Under the pieces are notes generated by a model. That model was given only the letters and a program-made list of their open reading frames with translations, had not been told where the DNA came from and did not search any database. Shown one piece after another: positions 18,280 to 26,775 of a stretch of 64,000 bases of DNA. The DNA is from AP-15 sp963700185 (GTDB lineage: Bacteria > Pseudomonadota > Alphaproteobacteria > ATCC43930 > CGMCC-115725), in the NCBI GenBank assembly GCA_963700185.1, contig CAVOWP010000007.1, forward strand, positions 124,001 to 188,000. Reading direction: 5' to 3'. The translations under genes were made by a program, and so were the position numbers. Position 1 is the stretch's first letter, and each line of letters begins with the position of its first letter.

Positions 18280-19041
18280 TCAGCGGTTGCGCGGGAACAC
18301 TTCGCCGGCTGAGACATGGCGGCGCCCGCCCGCGGTCTCCAGCAGCAGCGCCCCCTCCGCGTCGATATCGAGGAAGCAGCCGTGCAAGGAGGCGGCTTCG
18401 AGGCGAACGCGGATCGGCTCACCCGGCGAGATCGCGGCCGCTGCCAGCCAAGCGGCGCGAACCGGGGCAAAACCCTCCAATTGCCAGCGCATGTGCCACA
18501 ACCGAAAATGCTCGGCAAACTCCTCCAGCATCACCTTCGGCGGAACTGTGTCCCCCCCTTCTTCCAGTATCGAGGTCGCCGGAAATTCCGTGTCCTGCGG
18601 CGCAGCCGTGAGGTTCACGCCGACGCCGACAACGACAAAGCTCGGCATCTCGTGCCCGATCATCTCGGATTCGAGCAGGATTCCCGCAACCTTGCGGCCG
18701 TTGGTCAATACGTCGTTCGGCCATTTGTAGGAAAGGCCGGGTCCGGGGCAGATTGCGCCGAGCGCGCCGCCGATCGCCAGCGCCGCGACAAAACCGAGTT
18801 GCGCCGCACGGTTCGCCGGGCAATCCGGCCGCAAAATCAGCGAGGCATAGAGGTTGCCAGGCGGTGATACCCAAACCCGGCCGCGACGGCCCCGGCCGGC
18901 GGTTTGTTCGAGTGCCCACAGAAGGGTCCCTTCGGCCGTTCCCTCACGAGCCAACCGCTTTGCTTCATCGTTGGTGCTGCCGATCGAGTCGTAAGCAACC
19001 AGCCGATACCCTGGGGGCAAACTCGGCTGAGGCCCGGTCAT
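18280..19041 (-). CDS. birA: Biotin--[acetyl-CoA-carboxylase] ligase
   Basis: 253 residues. It makes biotinyl-AMP and transfers biotin to the carrier protein of carboxylases. DSIGSTNDEAKRLAREG starts the catalytic domain. GRGRRGRVWVSPPGNLYASL is the biotin/ATP loop, and SYKWPNDVLTNGRKVAGIL follows. The C-terminal cap domain is present. There is no N-terminal helix-turn-helix, so it is the non-regulatory class. It overlaps the nuoN stop by four bases. Confidence 0.93.
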   Translation of the reverse strand: MTGPQPSLPPGYRLVAYDSIGSTNDEAKRLAREGTAEGTLLWALEQTAGRGRRGRVWVSPPGNLYASLILRPDCPANRAAQLGFVAALAIGGALGAICPGPGLSYKWPNDVLTNGRKVAGILLESEMIGHEMPSFVVVGVGVNLTAAPQDTEFPATSILEEGGDTVPPKVMLEEFAEHFRLWHMRWQLEGFAPVRAAWLAAAAISPGEPIRVRLEAASLHGCFLDIDAEGALLLETAGGRRHVSAGEVFPRNR

Positions 19042-20489
19042 CGGACAAAGAGGGCCGTGGCGGCAGCTTCGGCGCCGCCGACGATCGGACCGGGAAGGAT
19101 GAAAAAGAACAATGTGACGACCGCGGTGACGAACAGCACGCCTTTAAGCTCGGCGGTCAACGGTCGATCGAAGGCGCCAACCGGCTCGTCGAAATACATG
19201 ACCTTGACTACCCGGAGATAATAAAATGCCGAGACGACACTGGTTACGACGCCGATAACGGCCAGTCCGGCGAGCTTGGCATCGATGGCGGCGAAGAAGA
19301 CGTAGAGCTTGGCGAAAAAGCCCGCGGTCGGCGGTATCCCGCTCAGGGCAAACATGAAGATCGCCAAGGCCAATGCGAGCCCGGGCTGCGAGCGCGACAG
19401 TCCGCCAAGATCCGAAATTCCCTCGAGCATGCGACCGTTCCGGCGCATGCACAGGATCACCGCGAAGGTACCGACCGTCATGAAGAGGTAGATCGTCATG
19501 TAGACCAGCACGCCGCGGATCCCGGCAGCCGTGCCGGTGGCGAGCCCGATCAGCGCATAGCCGACGTGACCGATTGAACTGTAAGCCATCAGGCGCTTGA
19601 TGCTTTGCTGCGCGACCGCGGCAACCGCCCCGAACACCATCGAGGCAATCGACAGGAAGATGATGACCTGGCGCCATTCGCCGACCAGTGGACCGAACGG
19701 CTCGATCATGAAACGAATAAAGAGGGCGAGTGCGGCGATCTTCGGTGCTACCGCGAAAAAAGCCGTCACCGGGGTCGGTGCGCCCTCGTAGACATCGGGC
19801 GTCCACATATGGAACGGCACCGCCGAGACTTTGAAGGCAAGGCCGACGATGACGAAGACAAGGCCAATGAGGATACCGGGCGAAGGCGCCGCCCCGCCGG
19901 CCACCAGCGTGGCAATCTCGCTAAATGCGGTAGTACCGGTAAACCCGTAGATCAAGGAAGCGCCGTAAAGCAGCATTCCCGACGACAGCGCTCCGAGCAC
20001 GAAATATTTGAGCCCGGCTTCGCTCGAACGGGTCGAATCCCGGTTGAAAGCGGCGACGACATAAAGCGCCAAATTCTGCAATTCGAGGCCGACATAAAGG
20101 GTGATCAGGTCATTCGCTGAGATCATGACCATCATCCCGGTCGTCGACAGCAGCACGAGCACCGGGAACTCGAACCGGGCGATCCCTTGATCCTCGTTGT
20201 AGCGCATCCCGATCAGGATCGTCACCGCCGAGCCGATCAGCACCAGGGCTTTCATGAACAGGGCGAAAGCGTCGGCGACGAACATGCCGTAGAAGCCGAG
20301 ACGCCGTTCGCCTCCCTGCGCCAGGGAAACGGCGAGCGCGAGGATCAGCACCGCGATGGCGAGCCAGGAAACCGTCCGCGTCGATTTTTCGCCGCTGATC
20401 GCGCCGAATATCAGCAGCGCCATCGCGCCGGCGGCGAGAATGACCTCGGGCAACGCCGGCGCGATGTCAGGAACTGGAAGTACCGGCAT
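19038..20489 (-). CDS. nuoN: NADH-quinone oxidoreductase subunit N
   Basis: 483 residues, with about 14 membrane spans of the antiporter-like proton-pumping fold. Conserved parts include LYVGLELQNLALYVVAAFNR (with the key Glu), a Lys-bearing helix around LAFKVSAVPFHMWTPDVYEG, and LMAYSSIGHVGYALIGLATG. It is the last of the 14 complex I genes, and birA follows directly. It begins nine bases after the nuoM stop. Confidence 0.96.
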   Translation of the reverse strand: MPVLPVPDIAPALPEVILAAGAMALLIFGAISGEKSTRTVSWLAIAVLILALAVSLAQGGERRLGFYGMFVADAFALFMKALVLIGSAVTILIGMRYNEDQGIARFEFPVLVLLSTTGMMVMISANDLITLYVGLELQNLALYVVAAFNRDSTRSSEAGLKYFVLGALSSGMLLYGASLIYGFTGTTAFSEIATLVAGGAAPSPGILIGLVFVIVGLAFKVSAVPFHMWTPDVYEGAPTPVTAFFAVAPKIAALALFIRFMIEPFGPLVGEWRQVIIFLSIASMVFGAVAAVAQQSIKRLMAYSSIGHVGYALIGLATGTAAGIRGVLVYMTIYLFMTVGTFAVILCMRRNGRMLEGISDLGGLSRSQPGLALALAIFMFALSGIPPTAGFFAKLYVFFAAIDAKLAGLAVIGVVTSVVSAFYYLRVVKVMYFDEPVGAFDRPLTAELKGVLFVTAVVTLFFFILPGPIVGGAEAAATALFVR

Positions 20490-20498
20490 CGATCCGGT

Positions 20499-22025
20499 CT
20501 AACGCAGGCTGGCGCGGCGCATGCCCGCTGCCTCAGTGGCGGCCGCCACTTGCTGGACCAAATGGTCGACGGATGCCTGGATCGGGCGCAGAAACGAGAG
20601 CGGGTAGACGCCCATCCAAATCACCAAGACGAGCAGCGGCACAAACAACGCCTTCTCGCGCATGCTCAGATCGAGCATGCCGCGAAGGTCGGCGCGGGTG
20701 AGGGTGCCGAAAATCACTCGCCGATACATGTAGAGCATGTACATCGGGCCGAGGAACAATGCCGTCGCCGCCAGCGTGCATTCGAGCGTGTTGACCCGGA
20801 AGGTGCCGAGCAAGATCAGAAACTCGCCGATAAATCCGCTGGTGCCGGGCAGTCCGATCGCCGCCAAGGTGAACACCATCAGAACAAAGGCATAGGCCGG
20901 CATGCGGTGCACGAGCCCGCCAAAGCGGGCGATCTCGTGCGTATGCAGCCGGTCGTAGAGGACGCCGACGCAGAGAAAAAGGGCTCCCGAGACGAGCCCA
21001 TGGCTCAACATCTGGATGACGGCGCCCTGCACCGCCTCGCTCGTCACGGCAAAGGTGCCCATCGTGACAAACCCCATATGGGCGATCGACGAATAGGCGA
21101 TCAGTTTTTTCATATCGATCTGCGCCAATGCCACCAGCGAGGTATAGATCACGGCAATGGCGCTGAGCGCGAAGATCAGCGGCGTGAAATAAGCCGAAGC
21201 GAGCGGAAAGATCGGCAACGAAAAGCGAATAAAGCCGTAGCCGCCGAGCTTCAACAAAATGCCCGCGAGGATCACCGAACCCGCCGTCGGGGCCTCGACA
21301 TGAGCGTCGGGCAGCCAGGTGTGCACCGGCCACATCGGGACCTTGACGGCAAAGGACGCAAAAAACGCGAGCCACAACCATTTCTGCAGATCGGGGGGAA
21401 ACAGCTCACTGTGAGCCAGGGCGTACTCGATATCCGTCGTCCCGGTCTGAAAATAGACGGCGAGGACGGCGAGGAGCATCAGCACGGAGCCGAGCAATGT
21501 GTAGAGAAAAAATTTGAATGCCGAATAGATCCGGTTCGAGCCGCCCCACACCCCGATGATCAGGAACATCGGGATCAGCACACCTTCGAAGAATACATAG
21601 AACAGGATGAAATCGAGCGCGCAAAAGACCCCGGTCATCAGGGTCTCGAGCACGAGGAAGGCGATCATGAATTCCTTGACCCGGAATTGGATCACTTCCC
21701 AGGCAGAGACGATCGTAATGAACGTCAGAATGGTCGTCAGCAGCACGAAGAACAGGGAGATGCCGTCGATCCCCATGTGATAATTGAAATCGAAGCCGCC
21801 GAGGGTGACCCAGCTGCCCCGCTCGACAAACTGAAAGTCGGCGGTGCTGGGATCGAAGTCGAACCACAGCACCAGCGACAGCACAAAGACGATCAGCGAG
21901 GTCCACAGCGCGATCCAGCGGGCGTTGCGGGCGACAACCGTCTCGTCGCCCCGCGCCATCAGGATGAACGCGGCGCCCACCAGCGGCAAAAAGGTCACGA
22001 GCGAGAGGAGCGGCCAATGGCTCAC
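20499..22025 (-). CDS. nuoM: NADH-quinone oxidoreductase subunit M
   Basis: 508 residues from a GTG at 22025, preceded by GAGGTCGAGG. An in-frame ATG farther upstream (22109) would start inside an intergenic palindromic element and is rejected. It is a membrane-arm proton-pumping subunit: FFEGVLIPMFLIIGVWG carries the conserved Glu, AFFASFAVKVPMWPVHTWLP the conserved Lys, and KKLIAYSSIAHMGFVTMG the second half-channel. It is separated from nuoL by 184 bases holding a repeat element. Confidence 0.95.
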   Translation of the reverse strand: MSHWPLLSLVTFLPLVGAAFILMARGDETVVARNARWIALWTSLIVFVLSLVLWFDFDPSTADFQFVERGSWVTLGGFDFNYHMGIDGISLFFVLLTTILTFITIVSAWEVIQFRVKEFMIAFLVLETLMTGVFCALDFILFYVFFEGVLIPMFLIIGVWGGSNRIYSAFKFFLYTLLGSVLMLLAVLAVYFQTGTTDIEYALAHSELFPPDLQKWLWLAFFASFAVKVPMWPVHTWLPDAHVEAPTAGSVILAGILLKLGGYGFIRFSLPIFPLASAYFTPLIFALSAIAVIYTSLVALAQIDMKKLIAYSSIAHMGFVTMGTFAVTSEAVQGAVIQMLSHGLVSGALFLCVGVLYDRLHTHEIARFGGLVHRMPAYAFVLMVFTLAAIGLPGTSGFIGEFLILLGTFRVNTLECTLAATALFLGPMYMLYMYRRVIFGTLTRADLRGMLDLSMREKALFVPLLVLVIWMGVYPLSFLRPIQASVDHLVQQVAAATEAAGMRRASLR

Positions 22026-22042
22026 CCTCGACCTCCCGGTAA

Positions 22043-22176
22043 GCCCCTCTCCCGCACCGCGGGAGAGGGTGCCGAGCGCAGCGAGGCGGGTGAGGGTGAC
22101 GCCTCGCAAGGCAGACCCTCACCCTCCCAGCCCCGCGGGCTGGGCCCCTCCCTCTCCCGCGGTGCGGGCGAGGGGC
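22043..22176. mobile_element. Palindromic miniature element between nuoL and nuoM
   Basis: A 134-base element whose ends are inverted copies of one 27-base sequence with one mismatch (22043-22069 and 22150-22176). Each end is itself a hairpin: CCCTCTCCCGC, a 3-base loop, GCGGGAGAGGG. A third stem, CCAGCCCGCGGGCTGG, and an internal GGGTGAGGGT/ACCCTCACCC pair lie between. It codes for nothing and is inserted within an otherwise tightly packed essential operon. A mobile origin is inferred from the inverted ends; no target duplication was confirmed. Confidence 0.6.
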
Positions 22177-22209
22177 AATACACCTGCCCGGCAATGCCCA
22201 TTCGGCGCA

Positions 22210-24144
22210 TCAGCGCGGGAAGAGGTACCACGTGACGATCGCGACGAGGCCGATCATCATCGCGAAGGCGTAGTGGTAGAGGTATCCCGTCTGCAGGCGG
22301 CTGGCCTGGTGTGCGAGGTCGCGGGTTACCGCGGCGACACCGTTTGGGCCGAGGCCGTCGATGACCGTGCCGTCGCCCGACCGCCACAGACCATTGCCGA
22401 GCAAAAAAGCGGTCCGCACGAACAGCCAGTCATAGAGCTCGTCGAAGTACCATTTGTTCAGCAGGAAGAGATAGAGGAAGCGGAACTGCGCGGCGAGACG
22501 CACCGGGAGCCGCGGATCGGCGATGTAGAAGACGTAGGCGATGGCGATCCCGATCAAGGCAAAGATCAACGGCATGAAGCGAACGAGCGCCGGAACTCCT
22601 TCCGCCGCCGCAAGGGAATCGTATTGCGGCAAAACCAGGATCGAGTTCTTCCAGAATGCGGCTCGCTCGTCCCCGACAAAGAAGTCGTAGCCGAGATAGC
22701 CGAAGAACGCGGCGCCGATGGCGAGCACGATCAGCGGGACCAGCATCACCCAGGGGCTCTCATGCGCGTGGTGCATCGCCTCTTCGCCGGCGCGCGGTTC
22801 GCCATGGAACGTCATGAACATGACGCGAGAGATGTAGAAGGCGGTCATCAATGCCGCGACGGTGCCGAGGACCCAGGCATAGCGGCCGACCGCCGACCCT
22901 GAAGCCCAGGCGGCTTCGAGGATCGTGTCCTTCGAGTAGTAGCCGGAAAAGAACGGAAGCGCACTGAGCGACAGCGCGCCGACCCACATCGTCACATAGG
23001 TGATCGGCGTCTTGCGCCAGAGGCCGCCCATGCGGCGCATGTCCTGCTCGCCGCCCATCGCATGGATGACCGACCCGCAGCACAGGAACAACAGCCCCTT
23101 GAAGAAGGCATGCGTGAAGAGGTGGAAGATTGCGGCGCCGTAGGCCGAGACGCCCGCTGCGGCGAACATGTAGCCGAGCTGGCTGCAAGTCGAATAGGCG
23201 ACGACCCTTTTGATGTCCGGCTGCACCATGCCGATGCTCGCCGCAAATATCGCCGTGGTCCCGCCAACGATGCCGACGACGGCGAGCGCCGTCGGGGCAT
23301 ATTCGAAGAGCGGCGACAGGCGGGCGACCATAAAGACGCCCGCGGTGACCATCGTCGCGGCATGGATCAAGGCGGAGACCGGGGTCGGGCCCTCCATCGC
23401 ATCGGGCAGCCAGGTGTGGAGCGGGATCTGCGCCGATTTCCCCATCGCGCCGATGAACAACAGGATGCAGGCGAGGGTCAGCGAATCGACTTGCCAGCCG
23501 AGAAACTCCATCGTCGTGCCGACGGCTTTCGGCGCTGCGCCAAAGACGGTGCCGAAGTCGAGCGAGCCGAAGATCACAAAAATCGCGTATATGCCCAAGG
23601 AGAAACCGAAATCGCCGACGCGGTTGACGAGGAACGCCTTGATTGCGGCGGCATTGGCCGACGGCCGGTCGTACCAGAAGCCGACCAGCAGATAGGACAT
23701 CAAGCCGACGCCTTCCCAGCCGAAGAACAGCTGCACGAAATTGTCGGAGGTCACCAAGGCCAGCATGAAAAATGTGAACAGACTCAAATAGGACATGAAG
23801 CGTGGGATCGACGGATCCCCGTGCATGTAGCCGATCGAATAAACGTGGACCATCGACGAGACGACAGTCACGACGATGATCATTACGCCGCTCAAGGTGT
23901 CGAGCCGCAGCGCCCAGTTGACATCGACGCCGCCGGCGACGATCCAGCTCGCCAGCGGGATGACCCGAACCTCGTCGCTGGCGAGGATGTCGCGGAACAG
24001 GAAGAGGCCGAGCACTGCCGACAGCAAAAGGGCGCCACAAGTGACCAGCTGCGCGCCGCGATCACCGATTACCCGGCCGAAAAAGCCGGCGATCACCGTG
24101 GCGATCAGGGGCAGAAAGACGACGGCAACGGCCAATGCCCTCAA
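22210..24144 (-). CDS. nuoL: NADH-quinone oxidoreductase subunit L
   Basis: 644 residues, the usual length. It is the distal proton-pumping subunit with the long lateral helix at the C-terminus. FFGWEGVGLMSYLLVGFWY has the conserved Glu, AMGKSAQIPLHTWLPDAMEG the conserved Lys, and VAYSTCSQLGYMFAAAG the second channel. No ATG or GTG lies near the N-terminus. I take the TTG at 24144, which overlaps the nuoK stop; a TTG three codons later is the alternative. The start is therefore less certain than the gene. Confidence 0.94.
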   Translation of the reverse strand: MRALAVAVVFLPLIATVIAGFFGRVIGDRGAQLVTCGALLLSAVLGLFLFRDILASDEVRVIPLASWIVAGGVDVNWALRLDTLSGVMIIVVTVVSSMVHVYSIGYMHGDPSIPRFMSYLSLFTFFMLALVTSDNFVQLFFGWEGVGLMSYLLVGFWYDRPSANAAAIKAFLVNRVGDFGFSLGIYAIFVIFGSLDFGTVFGAAPKAVGTTMEFLGWQVDSLTLACILLFIGAMGKSAQIPLHTWLPDAMEGPTPVSALIHAATMVTAGVFMVARLSPLFEYAPTALAVVGIVGGTTAIFAASIGMVQPDIKRVVAYSTCSQLGYMFAAAGVSAYGAAIFHLFTHAFFKGLLFLCCGSVIHAMGGEQDMRRMGGLWRKTPITYVTMWVGALSLSALPFFSGYYSKDTILEAAWASGSAVGRYAWVLGTVAALMTAFYISRVMFMTFHGEPRAGEEAMHHAHESPWVMLVPLIVLAIGAAFFGYLGYDFFVGDERAAFWKNSILVLPQYDSLAAAEGVPALVRFMPLIFALIGIAIAYVFYIADPRLPVRLAAQFRFLYLFLLNKWYFDELYDWLFVRTAFLLGNGLWRSGDGTVIDGLGPNGVAAVTRDLAHQASRLQTGYLYHYAFAMMIGLVAIVTWYLFPR

Positions 24145-24449
24145 CCCTTCATCATGTTGATGTCTTCGACCCGGATCGTGCCGCGGTTGCGGAAATAGAC
24201 GACGAGGATGGCGAGGCCGATCGCCGCTTCCGCCGCCGCCACCGTTAGCACGAACATCGCAAAGGCCTGGCCGATCAGGTTGTTCAAAAAGACCGAGAAG
24301 GCGACGAAATTGATGCTGACCGCGAGCAGCATCAGCTCGATCGACATCAGCATGATGATCACGTTCTTGCGGTTGAGGAAGATGCCGAAGACCCCGAGCG
24401 TGAACAGGATCGCGCCTACCGTCAGGTAATGTGGGAGGCCGATCAGCAT
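24141..24449 (-). CDS. nuoK: NADH-quinone oxidoreductase subunit K
   Basis: 102 residues with three membrane spans. The conserved glutamates sit in IIMLMSIELMLLAVSINF and VAAAEAAIGLAILVV, both needed for proton translocation. The ATG at 24449 overlaps the nuoJ stop (TGATG), and the stop overlaps the TTG of nuoL, so translation is coupled at both ends. Confidence 0.95.
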   Translation of the reverse strand: MLIGLPHYLTVGAILFTLGVFGIFLNRKNVIIMLMSIELMLLAVSINFVAFSVFLNNLIGQAFAMFVLTVAAAEAAIGLAILVVYFRNRGTIRVEDINMMKG

Positions 24450-25069
24450 CAGTCGCTCCCGGCGCCGAGCGGCACCTTGACGACCTCGACAGTCTCGGCG
24501 CGCCTGCGGGCCAGCTGCGCCGAAATCGATTGGCGTCTGACGTCGGCACGATGACGCAAGGTCAAGACGATCGCCCCGACCATCGCCACGAGCAAAATCA
24601 ATCCGGCCACCTGAAACGCGAACAGGTAGCGCGTGTAGAGAATGTCGCCGAGCGCCCGAGTATTGGTGAGCGCAACACCACCAGTCGCGGCCAACGCCGG
24701 GATCTGGCTCGGTACGGACGGGCTGACCGCCCAACCGCCGATGACGAGGATCAGCTCGGCGAGCAGGATCAGGCCGACCAATGTGCCGATCGGGAGATAT
24801 TGCACGAAACCGCTGCGCAGCTGCAGAAAGTCGATGTCGAGCATCATCACGACGAAAAGAAACAGGACGGCGACCGCGCCGACATAGACGATGACGAGGA
24901 TCATCGCCAGGAACTCCGCGCCGATCAGAATGAACAAGCCGGCGGCGTTGAAGAAGGCCAGGATCAGAAAGAGCACGGAGTGCACCGGGTTGCGCGCCGA
25001 AACGACCAGCACCCCCGAAGCGACGGCCATCGTGGCAAAGATGTAGAACAGGATGGCCTGGACGATCAT
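24449..25069 (-). CDS. nuoJ: NADH-quinone oxidoreductase subunit J
   Basis: 206 residues with five membrane spans. AEFLAMILVIVYVGAVAVLF carries the conserved pi-bulge Tyr region of this subunit. A polar C-terminal tail of about 30 residues follows. The ATG at 25069 begins the first span (MIVQAILFYIFATMAVASG). An upstream in-frame ATG at 25213 reads through the repeat element and is rejected. Confidence 0.94.
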   Translation of the reverse strand: MIVQAILFYIFATMAVASGVLVVSARNPVHSVLFLILAFFNAAGLFILIGAEFLAMILVIVYVGAVAVLFLFVVMMLDIDFLQLRSGFVQYLPIGTLVGLILLAELILVIGGWAVSPSVPSQIPALAATGGVALTNTRALGDILYTRYLFAFQVAGLILLVAMVGAIVLTLRHRADVRRQSISAQLARRRAETVEVVKVPLGAGSD

Positions 25070-25084
25070 CGAGCGACGCCCGCG

Positions 25085-25258
25085 CCGCTTCGTCCGGCGA
25101 ACCCCCACCTCACCCCGACCCTCTCCGCCCCGAGGGGCGGCGAGGAAGAAATAATGGACGCCGCAAAAATCCCTCTCCGCCATTGGGGGAGGGGGAGGGG
25201 ACCCATTGCGCAAGCGATGGGGAGGGTGAGGTGGTGCAACCGAACAAACCGCGCCATT
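25085..25258. repeat. Palindromic intergenic repeat between nuoI and nuoJ
   Basis: This 192-base gap breaks the close packing of the operon. It holds a stem around CCGCCCCGAGGGGCGG and C-rich/G-rich arms (CCCTCTCC, GGGGGAGGGGGAGGGG). The outer segments CCACCTCACCC and GGGTGAGGTGG are inverted copies. The layout resembles the elements at 22043-22176 and 44534-44764. No coding capacity. Confidence 0.5.
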
Positions 25259-25261
25259 GGC

Positions 25262-25750
25262 TCACCGATAGGGTGCGTCGAGGGCCAGGTTTTTGGCGAT
25301 CTCGGCCTCCCAGCGATCGCCGTTCGCCATCAATTTCTCCTTGTCGTAGAGGAGCTCTTCGTGCGTTTCGGTCGCGAACTCGAAATTCGGCCCCTCGACG
25401 ATCGCATCGACCGGACAGGCCTCCTGGCAATAACCGCAATAGATGCACTTGGTCATGTCGATATCGTAGCGCGTCGTGCGGCGGCTGCCGTCCTCGCGCG
25501 GCTCGGCCTCGATCGTGATCGCCAGCGCCGGGCAGATCGCCTCGCACAGCTTGCAGGCAATGCAGCGCTCCTCGCCGTTGGGGTACCGGCGCAGCACGTG
25601 CTCGCCGCGAAAGCGCGGGCTCAGCGGACCCTTCTCGTACGGGTAATTTACGGTGACCGTCCGTTTGAACATGTAGCGCAGAGTCAGCCCCATCCCCGAC
25701 AGCAGCTCGGTCAACAACAGGCTGCGGGCGCCGCGTTCCAGTAATCCCAT
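25262..25750 (-). CDS. nuoI: NADH-quinone oxidoreductase subunit I
   Basis: 162 residues. It carries two 4Fe-4S clusters (N6a, N6b) in the peripheral arm: CIACKLCEAICP and CIYCGYCQEACP are complete. The N-terminal amphipathic region (MGLLERGARSLLLTELLSGM) contacts the membrane arm. The ATG at 25750 lies 11 bases after the nuoH stop. Confidence 0.96.
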   Translation of the reverse strand: MGLLERGARSLLLTELLSGMGLTLRYMFKRTVTVNYPYEKGPLSPRFRGEHVLRRYPNGEERCIACKLCEAICPALAITIEAEPREDGSRRTTRYDIDMTKCIYCGYCQEACPVDAIVEGPNFEFATETHEELLYDKEKLMANGDRWEAEIAKNLALDAPYR

Positions 25751-25761
25751 TCCTCGATCCT

Positions 25762-26775
25762 TCAGCGCTGCGGCAGCCATCCGGCCGCGGTCAGTACGCC
25801 GGCCGTCAGCACCAACCAAAACAGCGAAAACGGCAGAAACACCTTCCAGCCGAGCCGCATCAGCTGGTCATAACGGAACCGGGGAAAGGTGGCGCGCACC
25901 CACAGAAAACAGAACAGCACAAAGGCGATCTTGAGGGCGAACCAGATCGGTCCCGGGACCCAGGTGAAGGGCGCAACCCCAAACGGCGCGAGCCAGCCGC
26001 CGAGGAACAGCAGGCTCGTCATCGCGCTCATCAGGATCATATTGCCGTATTCGCCGAGGTAGAACAGCGCAAAGGTCATCGACGAATATTCGACAAAATA
26101 GCCGGCCACGATCTCCGTTTCGCCCTCAGGCAGGTCGAACGGCGCGCGCCCGGTCTCGGCCAAAGCGGAGATAAAAAAAATCACGAACATCGGCAGGAGC
26201 GGGACCGCAAACCAAATATGACGCTGCGCCTCGACGATGTCGCTGAGATTGAGCGAGCCGGCGCACAGTAGCACGGTGACCAGAACAAAGCCGATCGCCA
26301 CCTCGTAGGAGACCATCTGCGCCGCCGAGCGCAGCGCGCCGAGGAAGGCGTAACGGGAGTTCGAAGCCCAGCCGGCCAGGATGATCCCGTAGACCCCGAG
26401 CGAGCTGATCGCAAAAAGGTAGAGAATCCCGACATTGATGTTGGCGATCACGACCCCGTAATCGAAAGGGATGACCGCCCAAGCAACTAGCGCCAACGTG
26501 AAGGTGATCAGCGGCGCGACGACGAACACCACCCGATTGGCGCCGCTTGGGACGATCGTCTCCTTGACGAGCAATTTGAGCCCGTCGGCGAAAGGCTGCA
26601 GCAGCCCGAACGGACCGACCACGTTCGGTCCCTTGCGGAGCTGCGAAAACGCCAACACCTTGCGCTCGGCATAGGTGAGCATCGCGATCGCCAGCAGCAG
26701 CGGCACCACGAGGACGACGACTTCGACAGCGGTAATGACAGTCGGCCAGGCGTAGCCTGTCCAGAAATTAGCCAT
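25762..26775 (-). CDS. nuoH: NADH-quinone oxidoreductase subunit H
   Basis: 337 residues with eight membrane spans, forming part of the quinone chamber. Recognisable segments: YAERKVLAFSQLRKGPNVVG, GLLQPFADGLKLLVKE, ETGRAPFDLPEGETEIVAGY and the C-terminal WVRATFPRFRYDQLMRLGWK. It overlaps the nuoG stop by eight bases. Confidence 0.97.
   Translation of the reverse strand: MANFWTGYAWPTVITAVEVVVLVVPLLLAIAMLTYAERKVLAFSQLRKGPNVVGPFGLLQPFADGLKLLVKETIVPSGANRVVFVVAPLITFTLALVAWAVIPFDYGVVIANINVGILYLFAISSLGVYGIILAGWASNSRYAFLGALRSAAQMVSYEVAIGFVLVTVLLCAGSLNLSDIVEAQRHIWFAVPLLPMFVIFFISALAETGRAPFDLPEGETEIVAGYFVEYSSMTFALFYLGEYGNMILMSAMTSLLFLGGWLAPFGVAPFTWVPGPIWFALKIAFVLFCFLWVRATFPRFRYDQLMRLGWKVFLPFSLFWLVLTAGVLTAAGWLPQR

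Noticed and set aside
20187..22235. Very long open frame antisense to nuoN and nuoM
   Set aside because: High-GC codon bias leaves the antisense frame open; its product is rich in His, Asp, Gln and Arg without any domain, and nuo motifs on the other strand are unmistakable.
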